Part shown: in pieces, positions 53,318 through 61,108 of the stretch
Layout: each line of letters starts with the position of its first letter
Numbering within the stretch: position 1 is the first letter of the stretch
Assembly: GCF_000382705.1 (NCBI RefSeq)
Contig: NZ_ARQE01000003.1
Location: 62,001 to 126,000 of the forward strand
Direction: 5' to 3'
From: Aureimonas ureilytica DSM 18598 = NBRC 106430
Lineage (GTDB): Bacteria; Pseudomonadota; Alphaproteobacteria; Rhizobiales; Rhizobiaceae
DNA length: 64,000 nucleotides
The notes under the pieces: model-generated
Seen by the model: only the letters and a program-made list of their open reading frames with translations
Told to the model about the DNA's origin: nothing
Database searches by the model: none
Position numbers and translations under genes: made by a program

Positions 53318-53644
53318 ATGGCGCTCCTGCATCTCAGCTATGTCAGCACCTTGGCCGAGGACGCTTCGCTCGCCGATCTCGTGCGGGATCTCGAATCCTT
53401 CCGCAGTCGCAACCTGTCGCTCGGCATCACCGGCTGCATCGCCTTCGAGGGACGGCGCATCATGCAGGTTCTGGAAGGGCCGACCGAGCGCGTCCAGGCC
53501 TTGTACGAGACCATCGCGCGCGACCCGCGCCATCACGACGTCATCCAGATCGAGCGGAAGACGATCAGCCGCGTGAGCTTCGGCCATTGGGGCATGATAC
53601 GCCGGCCGATCGCCGACGTCCTCTTTCTCAGCCAGCTTTCCTGA
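53318..53644 (+). CDS. Stand-alone BLUF blue-light photoreceptor
   Basis: The product is 108 aa, a lone BLUF domain binding FAD. The photocycle residues occupy the same numbers as in cyanobacterial PixD (Slr1694): Tyr8 (HLSYVS), Asn32 (RSRNLSLGITG), Gln50 (IMQVLEG), Trp91 and Met93 (FGHWGM). It has no attached output domain, so it must act through a protein partner. Nearby are a three-protein phosphorelay and ohrR on the same strand, but the gaps are too long to assume one operon. Confidence 0.92.
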   Translation: MALLHLSYVSTLAEDASLADLVRDLESFRSRNLSLGITGCIAFEGRRIMQVLEGPTERVQALYETIARDPRHHDVIQIERKTISRVSFGHWGMIRRPIADVLFLSQLS

Positions 53645-53831
53645 CCCCTCGCCTCTGGCCAGCCTGCGGGCGAATCTCTAGAGCAGTCCCTCGAACGGCG
53701 ACGTCCGGCTCCAAGCCCGGCTCGTCGCTCGACGCGTCCTGGGGGGTGGACAGGCCGGTCCGGCTCGCCCTTCGAGATGAGATGGTCCCCTTAGTACGGG
53801 CAGCGATGCCCGATCGTCGGAACGCCCGTCC

Positions 53832-54800
53832 ATGACCGATCCGCTTGCCCCGCTTCATGCTCTTGCCGGAACCGGGCGCGCCCATGTTCTGGCCGCCGAT
53901 ATCGGCGGCAGCTTCGTCAAGCTCGCGGGCGCGGGCGCCGACGCCCTGCCGCTCGCCCGCGCCTCGCTGCCGAACCCCGCGCAGTCCTGGCCGGACTTCG
54001 TGGAAACGCTGCGCGCCCTCGCCGACGCCGCCGACCCCGAGCGCCGGCTGCCCCTCGCCCTCTCGGTCGCCGGCACGATCGACCCCGACACGGGCGCGTC
54101 GCTCGCCGCCAATATTTCCTGCATCACCGGGCGCTCGCTGAAGCGCGAACTCACAGTGGCGCTCGGCCGGCGCGTCGATGCCGCCAACGACGCCGACTGC
54201 TTCGCCCTCGCCGAAGCGCTGCGCGGTGCAGGCCAAGGCCATCGCACCGTGTTCGGCGTCATTCTCGGCACCGGCGTCGGCGGCGGGCTGATCTGGAACG
54301 GGCGCATTCTGGAGGGCGCGGGCGGCGTGTCCGGCGAATGGGGCCATGGCCCCGTCCTGACCGATCTCGTGGTGGCGGGCCGAACCGTGCCGGCCTTCGC
54401 CTGCGGCTGCGGGCAGGTCGGCTGCGTCGATGCCAGCGGCAGCGCGCGCGGCATGGAGCGCATCGACGCCGCGCTTCACCCCGAGCGCCCCGCGCGCGAC
54501 AGCCGCGCCATCGTGGAGGCCTGGCGCCTCAGCGAAGCGGACGCGCAATCGACTGTCGAGACCTGGCTCGGCCGGCTCGCCGGGCCGCTGGCGCTGGTGC
54601 TCAACGCGACGGGCGCGAGCGTCGTGCCGGTCGGCGGCGGCCTGTCCAACGCGCCGGACCTTCTCACGGCCCTCGACGCGCGCCTGCGCGCGAGCATCCT
54701 GCGGCGCAGCGACGCGCCGATCGTCCGGCCCGCCGAACTCGGCCCCGAAGCCGGGCTCGTCGGCGCCGCGCTTCTGGGGCTCGGCGCCGGGCAGGACTGA
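53832..54800 (+). CDS. ROK family sugar kinase, NagK-like
   Basis: The product is 322 aa. The ATP-site motif VLAADIGGSFVKLAG begins the ROK fold; ILGTGVGGGLIWNGRILEGAGGVSGEWGHGPV is the sugar-binding and catalytic stretch, in shorter pieces GEWGHGPV with the zinc-site His, and CGCGQVGC gives the three zinc cysteines. NagK-like enzymes phosphorylate N-acetylglucosamine, but glucose or N-acetylmannosamine are possible. A monocistronic-looking gene. Confidence 0.87.
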   Translation: MTDPLAPLHALAGTGRAHVLAADIGGSFVKLAGAGADALPLARASLPNPAQSWPDFVETLRALADAADPERRLPLALSVAGTIDPDTGASLAANISCITGRSLKRELTVALGRRVDAANDADCFALAEALRGAGQGHRTVFGVILGTGVGGGLIWNGRILEGAGGVSGEWGHGPVLTDLVVAGRTVPAFACGCGQVGCVDASGSARGMERIDAALHPERPARDSRAIVEAWRLSEADAQSTVETWLGRLAGPLALVLNATGASVVPVGGGLSNAPDLLTALDARLRASILRRSDAPIVRPAELGPEAGLVGAALLGLGAGQD

Positions 54801-54911
54801 CGGACGATCGCGCTTCGGGGAAAACTTGGCTTGCCTCGCCTCACGGTCGCGGCCGTGTCGAACCGTTTGGCCCGTGCCGCGTTGCCTCCTCGACACAAGG
54901 AGCCCCGCGCC

Positions 54912-55067
54912 ATGAGCCGCATTCCCGAAGACCGTTTCGACAACCAGCAGGACCAGGCCGACAACCAGGATCGCGACGCCGATCAGGCCGCGCAGCAGTC
55001 GCAGCAGGACGAGCTGAACGAAGCGCTCGCGAAAATCCCGCCGCAGGACCAGCCCCAGCAGCGCTGA
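54912..55067 (+). CDS. Small Gln/Asp-rich protein, unknown function
   Basis: The product is 51 aa, extremely rich in Gln and Asp (for example QQDQADNQDRDADQAAQQSQ), with no hydrophobic residues in clusters and surely disordered. Small hydrophilic proteins of this kind can be desiccation-related, but no known motif is present. A strong hairpin 22 bp after its stop supports it as a transcribed unit. Confidence 0.6.
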   Translation: MSRIPEDRFDNQQDQADNQDRDADQAAQQSQQDELNEALAKIPPQDQPQQR

Positions 55068-55088
55068 CCGACGCCCGGTCTTGCCTCC

Positions 55089-55110
55089 GGCGGCGCGGTG
55101 TCGCGCCGCC
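55089..55110 (+). terminator. Hairpin terminator after the small Gln/Asp-rich gene
   Basis: A 9-bp perfect stem (GGCGGCGCG / CGCGCCGCC) with a GTGT loop is followed by TCCTTTCC. It argues against starting the next gene at the TTG at 55081. Confidence 0.65.
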
Positions 55111-55134
55111 TCCTTTCCGACAGGTCCCCTGCCC

Positions 55135-56205
55135 GTGCCGCTTCCCGCCTCGTTTCCGACCGGCCTTCAGCCGCCCTCGGCCTTTCCCCTCGCGCTCGAA
55201 GCCTTCGGTCCCGCGCCGCTCGTCGTCTGCCACAACGACGCCGACGGCTTGAGCGCCGGCGCGATCCTTCTTCACGCGCTCCGCCGGACCGGCCGCGAGC
55301 CCCTCCTGCGCATCGTCGGCAAGGGCGAGAACGCCTATTCCGAGGCGTTCCGCGAGGAGATGGCGAAGACGCGGGCCGACGGCATGGTGATCGCCGATCT
55401 CGGCGTCGCGCCCCATGTGCCGCGCCCTGACCTGCCGACGATCCTGATCGACCACCATGTTCCGAGCGGCCTGCCGGACAAGGTCGCGATCATCACCGGC
55501 GTTCACGACCACCCGATCCCGACCTCCTCGCTCCTTGCCTATCGCTGCGCCGAAGCGCTCGGGAAAGCCGACGGTCTCCTCTGGCTCGCAGCGATCGGGA
55601 TCATCGGCGACATGGCCGATGGCGAGGGCTTTCCGGAGATGGAAGCGGCGCGCAAGCTCGGCATCACGGCGCTGCGCAAGGCCGTGTCGCTGGTCAACGC
55701 CCCGCGCCGCACGGCAAGCGGAGATGCCACCGCCGCACTGGACCTTCTCCTGAAGGCGGACGGGGCGAAGGCGGTCCTGTCGGGCGAGCACAAGGAAACG
55801 CAGGCACTTCTCGACGCCAAGGCCGAGGTGAACCGCGAGCTCGACGCCGCGCGCAAGATCGGCCCGAAAGTCGCGGGCGAGGTCGCGCTCGTCCTCTTCT
55901 CCTCGCCGACGCAGATTCATCCCCTTGTCGCCCAGGCCTGGCGCGGGCGGATCAAGGATCGCATCGTGATATCAGCCAATAGCGGCTATCGCGACGGTTA
56001 TGTCCATTTCGCCGCGCGCACGGCGGCCGATCGCGATCTTCTGGCCTTCCTCGCCGAGCATCGCCCGCCCGGCGCGACCGAGCAATATGGCAACGGCCAT
56101 CGCCTCGCCTCCGGCGGCGCCCTCACCTTCGACGACTGGAACCACTTCGTCGCCTCGCTCGGCTTCGGGCCGGAGGCGCGGATGTCCCCTCAGAAAGCCA
56201 GATGA
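55135..56205 (+). CDS. DHH family phosphoesterase
   Basis: The product is 356 aa from GTG 55135. CHNDADGLSAGAIL is the DHH motif I metal site and LIDHHVPSGLP is the DHH motif. An IIGDMADGEGF segment and a C-terminal DHHA1-like domain with ANSGYRDGYVHFAAR and NGHRLASGGAL follow. Relatives include RecJ, nano-RNases and pyrophosphatases; the exact substrate is unclear. I chose GTG 55135 because an upstream TTG (55081) would translate through a terminator hairpin. The ATGA overlap couples it to the UvdE gene. Confidence 0.82.
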   Translation: MPLPASFPTGLQPPSAFPLALEAFGPAPLVVCHNDADGLSAGAILLHALRRTGREPLLRIVGKGENAYSEAFREEMAKTRADGMVIADLGVAPHVPRPDLPTILIDHHVPSGLPDKVAIITGVHDHPIPTSSLLAYRCAEALGKADGLLWLAAIGIIGDMADGEGFPEMEAARKLGITALRKAVSLVNAPRRTASGDATAALDLLLKADGAKAVLSGEHKETQALLDAKAEVNRELDAARKIGPKVAGEVALVLFSSPTQIHPLVAQAWRGRIKDRIVISANSGYRDGYVHFAARTAADRDLLAFLAEHRPPGATEQYGNGHRLASGGALTFDDWNHFVASLGFGPEARMSPQKAR

Positions 56206-57254
56206 TGCAGACGCGAATTTCCAAGCTCGGCTTTCCCGTCAAGGTCATGGCGCGCGACGATCTGAAGAGCAACGACGCCCGCCGCGCCGCCAGCAATCCG
56301 CATCTGAAGGTCTCGCTCACCTATATCGACGCGATCCTCGACCATCTCGTGAAGCACGACATCCTGATGTACCGCATGTCGTCGGACCTCGCGCCCTATG
56401 CCACCCACCCTGACATGCCGCAGTTCCACGGCATGGTCGGCGAAAGCCGCAGCGAGTTGGAGGCGATCGGCAGGAAGGCGATGGATCTGGGCATCCGCCT
56501 GTCCTTCCACCCCTCGCAGTTCATCGTCCTCAACAGCCCCGATCCGGCCTTGGTGAAGAAGAGCATCGCCGATCTCGTGTCCCAGGCCGAAATGCTGGAC
56601 ATCATGGGTCTGCCACCCGAGGCGGTGCTCGTGATCCATGTCGGCGGCACCTATGGCGACATTCCCGCCTCGCGCCAGCGCTGGGTGGAGACCTGGGCCA
56701 CGCTGCCCGAGCCCGTGCGGCGGCGGCTGGTGCTGGAACATGACGATCTGCGCTTCTCGGCCGGGGACGTCCTCTGGATTCACGAGCACACGGGCGTTCG
56801 GCTGATCTTCGACTACCAGCATTTCTGGTGCCTCAATCCCGAGCGCGCCGATCTCCGCCAGACCGTGGAGCGCATTCTCGCCACCTGGCCCGAAGGGCAG
56901 CAGCCCAAGATGCATTTCTCCTGCCCGCGCACCGAACTTCGCGAGCAGGTGCGCGTCGACAAGAAGACCAAGAAGAAGACAACCGTCCATGTCGCGCCGG
57001 TGTTCACGGGACACGCCGATTTCGTCAATCCGTTCGAGTTCTCGACGCTGATGCGCACGCTGGACGGGCTCGACTTCGACATCATGCTGGAGGCCAAGGC
57101 CAAGGACCTCGCCCTCCTGCGCCTGCGCCCGGACCTCCTGCGCTACGCCCCCGACGTCGCCGCGCGTTTCGGCCTGGAGCCCTCCGAAGCGCCCGAGCTG
57201 GAGGCCGAGGAAGACGAAGTGCTGGAAGAGGTCGAGGTCGCGGGCGGCGCCTGA
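56202..57254 (+). CDS. uvsE: UV damage endonuclease UvdE/UvsE
   Basis: The product is 350 aa with a TIM-barrel fold. It nicks DNA 5' to UV photoproducts and starts alternative excision repair. The family features LGFPVKVMARDDLKSND, YRMSSDLAPYATHP, FHPSQFIVLNSP, VIHVGGTYGD and LEHDDLRFSAGD supply the metal-binding His, Glu and Asp residues. The last ~25 residues form a Glu-rich tail. It overlaps the DHH phosphoesterase gene by 4 bp, suggesting linked roles in repair. Confidence 0.93.
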   Translation: MMQTRISKLGFPVKVMARDDLKSNDARRAASNPHLKVSLTYIDAILDHLVKHDILMYRMSSDLAPYATHPDMPQFHGMVGESRSELEAIGRKAMDLGIRLSFHPSQFIVLNSPDPALVKKSIADLVSQAEMLDIMGLPPEAVLVIHVGGTYGDIPASRQRWVETWATLPEPVRRRLVLEHDDLRFSAGDVLWIHEHTGVRLIFDYQHFWCLNPERADLRQTVERILATWPEGQQPKMHFSCPRTELREQVRVDKKTKKKTTVHVAPVFTGHADFVNPFEFSTLMRTLDGLDFDIMLEAKAKDLALLRLRPDLLRYAPDVAARFGLEPSEAPELEAEEDEVLEEVEVAGGA

Positions 57255-57476
57255 ACGCCCGTTCTCACAAGCGGCACGGAGCACCAGGAAGAGCGCCGTC
57301 GCTTTCTCGCGGCACGGGCGCGGCTCGGGCGTCGCCCCTTCGAACCGACCCGCCCTTTTGCCTCTCCATCTCAGGAGCGGGCATTCCGTTTCGATGGCGG
57401 ACGAGACGCGTCAAGGACCATTGCACCGAAAGCCCCCGCTCGTTAGGCGCTCCCTGACGCAACAAGGGGTTATAGC

Positions 57477-58091
57477 ATGGTTCAGCTCAAGATCGGCGCT
57501 GCGATCTTCAACAAGCGCGCCAAGGCCTCGACCGCATCCAATATGCCGTCTCTCCCCATCAACAACGCGAGCGACAAATATTCGCCGAGCAATCGCGACG
57601 AGATGTTTCCCTACATCATCCTCCCGATCGAGTTCCAGGCGCAGAAGCATATCAACATGTGCGGCGACGCCTGCGTGAACATGCTCTACGCCTACCATGG
57701 CAAGACGCCCCCCAATAACCTGAACATCAACTTGCGCGGTGTCTTCGAGGGCATGGACAACAGCGACATCGTCGAGAAATTCGGCACGAACAAGGGCGGC
57801 TCGCTGACCCGGTGGCGCCCCTCGTGGCGCAAGGATGGGGAGAACTTCTCGGGTCTGAACCCGATGCGCCTGGCCGCCGGGCTGCACAAGTGCGGGCCGC
57901 TGATGTGGTCCGGCGAGTTCGCGCGGTTCCTCGGCAATCGCTGGGGGCATTGGATCATCGTCCACGGCATCGTCGAGGAGACCGTTCTGATCGCCGACCC
58001 CTGGCACGGCCAAGAGCGCAAGAAGCCCTTTTCCTGGTTCGCCAAGCACATGAGCAAGGACCCGAAGGAACTTCCGTTCTACATCGCCTGA
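57477..58091 (+). CDS. Papain-like cysteine peptidase (C39/C70-type), possible effector
   Basis: The product is 204 aa. A complete catalytic set is visible: Gln57 (AQKHINMCGDAC) as oxyanion residue, Cys66, His158 in GHWIIVHG and Asp174 in IADPWHG. This matches papain-like peptidases of the C39 and AvrRpt2 (C70) groups. There is no signal peptide, no ABC exporter and no peptide substrate nearby, so it is not an ordinary bacteriocin maturation enzyme. It could be a secreted effector or toxin; this is inference. Confidence 0.72.
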   Translation: MVQLKIGAAIFNKRAKASTASNMPSLPINNASDKYSPSNRDEMFPYIILPIEFQAQKHINMCGDACVNMLYAYHGKTPPNNLNINLRGVFEGMDNSDIVEKFGTNKGGSLTRWRPSWRKDGENFSGLNPMRLAAGLHKCGPLMWSGEFARFLGNRWGHWIIVHGIVEETVLIADPWHGQERKKPFSWFAKHMSKDPKELPFYIA

Positions 58092-58099
58092 ACCCCCGC

Positions 58100-58134
58100 C
58101 CCCTGACCCCTGACCCCTGACCCCTGACCCCTGG
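58100..58134. repeat. Five copies of a 7-bp tandem repeat
   Basis: CCCCTGA is repeated five times (the last ends TGG) just after the stop codon of the cysteine peptidase gene. The length could vary by slippage. No terminator is seen, and it lies between convergent genes. Confidence 0.85.
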
Positions 58135-58173
58135 CCCCGGCGAACCCGCCGAGGCCTCGCTCGGCTCCCGCCG

Positions 58174-59793
58174 TCACTTCCCCTTCAATCGGAACCACTC
58201 GAAGCCGTAGGCGTCGAGCCGAAGCGTGCGTTCCTTGTCGTCGATCCGCGCACCCGAACTGAGGAGCGGGCGCACGTCGGACAGGTCGAGCCCGTCCGGC
58301 AGCTTCGCCAGCGCCGGTCGGTCGGCCATGTTGTGGACAGTCAGCACCTCGCCGTCCTGCCAGCCGGTGCGCAGGGCCAGGACGGCCGGGTCGCCGACAT
58401 CCACCACCTCCGGCTTTCCCCAGCCGATCTCCGCGGCCCCGCGGCGCGCCCGCACCAGATTCCGCACCCGGCAGAACAGGGAGTCGATCTCGAGCATCTG
58501 CCGCTCGGCATTGATATGCCGGTAGCCGAACGGGCCGTCCGCCACCACCGGGCGCACGCAATCCTTCGGCGCGGCATCCGAAAAGCCGCCGTTCGGCAAG
58601 GTTGCGCGCCATTGCATGGGCGTGCGCACGGCATGGCGCTCGGAGAGGCTCAGGTCCTCGCCCATGCCGATCTCGTCGCCGTACCAGACGACCGGCGTGC
58701 CCGGCAGCGCCAGCATGACCGAGAAAGCCATGGCGAGCCGACGCTCGTCGCCGCCGAGCATCGGGGCGAGGCGCCGGCGCAGGCCCCGGTCGTAGAGCTG
58801 CATGTCCTCCTCCGGCCCGAAGGCGGCGAAGACCTCTTCCCTTTCCCCGTCCTCCAGCCGGCCGAGATCGATCTCGTCGTGATTGCGCAGGAAGGTCGCC
58901 CATTGGGCGGTCTGCGGAATATCGGGCAGCGCCTTCACGAAATCCGCGACCGGCCCCGCGTCACCGCGCGCGAAGGCGAGAAACATCTTCTGGTTCAGCG
59001 GGAAGTTGAAGATGACGTGGAGCCGGTCGCCGGTGCCGAAATAGTCGGGAGCCTCCTCCATCGGGATGTTGGCCTCGGCGAGGAGGATCGCCTCGGACCG
59101 CCGCCAGGACAGGAAGGTCTGGAGCTGCGACAGGTAGCGATGCGGTTCCCAGCCGGAATGGGCCGACGAGAGGTCCTCCAGCATGAAGGGCACGGCGTCC
59201 ATGCGAAAGCCGGACACGCCGAGCGCCAGCCAGAAGCCCATGATGCGCTCGATCTCCTCGCGCACTTGCGGGTTCGCGATGTTGAGATCGGCCTGATGCT
59301 CGTAGAAGCGGTGGAAGTAGTATTCCTTTCGCTGGGTGTCGCGCGTCCAGGTCGTCTTCTGGACGCCCGGAAAGATCACGCCCTTCTCGGCGTCGTCGGG
59401 TTTGGTTTTCCGCCAGACATACCAGTCGCGATATTTCGGATCGCCCGCCCGGCTCGCCTGAAACCAGGGATGCTCGATCGAGGAATGGTTGACCACGAGA
59501 TCGACGAGGATGCGCAGGCCCCGCTCGTGCGCGGCATGGGCGAATTCCACGAAATCGCCGAGCGTCCCGTGGCGCGGATCGACATTGTAATAATCGGCGA
59601 CGTCGTAGCCATTGTCGCGATTGGGGCTCGGATAGAAGGGCAGCAGCCAGATGCAGGTCGCGCCCAGCGCCTCGATATGGTCGAGCCGGCTCGTCAGGCC
59701 CTTGAAGTCGCCGATCCCGTCGCCGTCCGAATCCTGAAACGTCTCGACGTCGACGCAGTAGACCACCGCGTTCTTATACCAGAGATTGAACAT
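58174..59793 (-). CDS. GH13 alpha-amylase family, trehalose-synthase-like
   Basis: The product is 539 aa. It starts MFNLWYKNAVVYCVDVETF with the GH13 barrel after it; LVDLVVNHSS, GFRMDAVPFML (nucleophile Asp), ILLAEANIPM (acid/base Glu) and LRNHDEIDL (third Asp) give the conserved regions I-IV. The order fits maltose-trehalose interconverting trehalose synthase or a related maltosyltransferase-type enzyme, but the usual C-terminal maltokinase is missing. It faces away from the sugar transporter genes. Confidence 0.83.
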   Translation of the reverse strand: MFNLWYKNAVVYCVDVETFQDSDGDGIGDFKGLTSRLDHIEALGATCIWLLPFYPSPNRDNGYDVADYYNVDPRHGTLGDFVEFAHAAHERGLRILVDLVVNHSSIEHPWFQASRAGDPKYRDWYVWRKTKPDDAEKGVIFPGVQKTTWTRDTQRKEYYFHRFYEHQADLNIANPQVREEIERIMGFWLALGVSGFRMDAVPFMLEDLSSAHSGWEPHRYLSQLQTFLSWRRSEAILLAEANIPMEEAPDYFGTGDRLHVIFNFPLNQKMFLAFARGDAGPVADFVKALPDIPQTAQWATFLRNHDEIDLGRLEDGEREEVFAAFGPEEDMQLYDRGLRRRLAPMLGGDERRLAMAFSVMLALPGTPVVWYGDEIGMGEDLSLSERHAVRTPMQWRATLPNGGFSDAAPKDCVRPVVADGPFGYRHINAERQMLEIDSLFCRVRNLVRARRGAAEIGWGKPEVVDVGDPAVLALRTGWQDGEVLTVHNMADRPALAKLPDGLDLSDVRPLLSSGARIDDKERTLRLDAYGFEWFRLKGK

Positions 59794-59903
59794 CCCGCCT
59801 CCCCCACTTCGCCCGGGGAGCTAGGGCGCCCGCCGTCGGAACCCACCTGTCGCGCCGCAGCGAGCCCTGTTGCATTGCACAACGCTCGGTTCAAAGAATC
59901 GGA

Positions 59904-59932
59904 TTGACGAACGGGAAGCGATGTTTTTGTAT
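59904..59932 (+). promoter_or_regulatory. Candidate promoter of the sugar ABC transporter operon
   Basis: TTGACG at 59904-59909 and TTGTAT at 59927-59932 are spaced 17 bp, about 120 bp before the binding-protein start. The -35 is good and the -10 weak (three of six consensus bases), as is common in alphaproteobacteria. Confidence 0.35.
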
Positions 59933-60052
59933 GAGTTATTCGCAGACGAAACGCTGCGAGACGAATGCACGGGCCGGGTGGTCCGATGCGTTTCACCGGT
60001 TGGGAGTCCGGTTCGGTTTGGCGGCACCGCCGCTTCTTGGGAGGAAGACGAA

Positions 60053-61018
60053 ATGACGATCAGACGTAGCCTTGCCGCCGCCTTCGCCTTGGCGACGGTC
60101 CTGACGAGCCCCGTGTTCGCCAAGGACATGGTGGTGGGCTTCTCGCAGGTCGGCTCGGAATCGGGCTGGCGCGCGGCCGAAACGGCCGTCACCAAGCAGG
60201 AAGCCGAAAAGCGCGGCATCGATCTCAAGTTCGCCGACGCGCAGCAGAAGCAGGAAAACCAGATCAAGGCCATCCGCTCCTTCGTGGCGCAGGGTGTGGA
60301 CGCGATCCTGCTGGCTCCGGTCGTCGCGACGGGCTGGGACGAAGTGCTCGGCGAAGCCAAGGACGCCAAGATCCCGGTCGTGCTTCTCGACCGCAACATC
60401 GACACCAAGGACCCCTCGCTCTACCTGACGGCCGTCACGTCCGATCAGGTGCACGAAGGCAAGGTCGCCGGCGACTATCTCGTCAAGCAGGTCGGCTCCA
60501 AGCCCTGCAACGTCGTCGAGCTTCAGGGCACGACGGGCTCCTCGCCCGCCATCGCCCGCAAGAAGGGCTTCGAGGAAGCCATCAAGGGCCACGACAACAT
60601 CAAGCTCGGCCGCTCGCAGACCGGCGACTTCACCCGCACCAAGGGCAAGGAAGTCATGGAGAGCTTCATCAAGGCCGAGAACGGCGGCAAGGACATCTGC
60701 GCGGTCTACGCCCACAATGACGACATGGCCGTCGGCGCCATCCAGGCCATCAAGGAAGCCGGCCTGAAGCCGGGCACGGACATCATGGTCGTCTCGATCG
60801 ACGCCGTGCCGGACATCTTCGCCGCCATGGCGGCGGGCGAGGCCAATGCCACGGTCGAGCTGACGCCCAACATGGCCGGCCCCGCCTTCGACGCTCTGGA
60901 AGCCTACAAGAAGGACGGCAAGGAGCCGCCGAAGTGGATCCAGACCGAATCCAAGCTCTACACCCAGGCCGACGATCCGAAGGCCGTGATGGAATCCAAG
61001 AAGGGCCTCGGCTACTGA
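60053..61018 (+). CDS. ytfQ: Sugar ABC transporter periplasmic binding protein, YtfQ-like
   Basis: The product is 321 aa with a signal peptide (VLTSPVFAKD, cleavage near residue 23). It has the type I periplasmic-binding fold of the ribose/galactofuranose group: VVGFSQVGSESGWRAAE at the start and VYAHNDDMAVGAIQAIKEAG in the hinge domain. The start ATG 60053 is preceded by GGGAGG; the frame extends upstream but has no signal peptide there. It leads ytfQ-ytfR-ytfT-yjfF, the order of the E. coli galactofuranose uptake system. The sugar is not proven. Confidence 0.9.
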   Translation: MTIRRSLAAAFALATVLTSPVFAKDMVVGFSQVGSESGWRAAETAVTKQEAEKRGIDLKFADAQQKQENQIKAIRSFVAQGVDAILLAPVVATGWDEVLGEAKDAKIPVVLLDRNIDTKDPSLYLTAVTSDQVHEGKVAGDYLVKQVGSKPCNVVELQGTTGSSPAIARKKGFEEAIKGHDNIKLGRSQTGDFTRTKGKEVMESFIKAENGGKDICAVYAHNDDMAVGAIQAIKEAGLKPGTDIMVVSIDAVPDIFAAMAAGEANATVELTPNMAGPAFDALEAYKKDGKEPPKWIQTESKLYTQADDPKAVMESKKGLGY

Positions 61019-61052
61019 GCCGAACCGCCTGACGCATTCCTTGCATCCGACG

Positions 61053-61075
61053 CGCGGCGCCCTTTCGGCGCCGCG
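61053..61075 (+). terminator. Intercistronic hairpin between ytfQ-like and ytfR-like genes
   Basis: A 9-bp perfect stem (CGCGGCGCC / GGCGCCGCG) with a CTTTC loop lies 34 nt after the binding-protein stop. Such hairpins often cause partial termination or protect the upstream message so that binding protein exceeds transporter. Confidence 0.6.
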
Positions 61076-61108
61076 TTGCTTCCTGCCCGGACTCGGCGGA
61101 TCGCCTTC

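Noticed and set aside
54912-55134. TTG at 55081 as the start of the DHH phosphoesterase
   Set aside because: The added 18 codons span a strong terminator hairpin and encode nothing like the family; GTG 55135 is the better choice.
59867-59884. GTTGCATTGCACAAC as a LacI-type operator upstream of the sugar transporter
   Set aside because: Only the outer four bases pair and no LacI gene is near; symmetry is too weak to claim.
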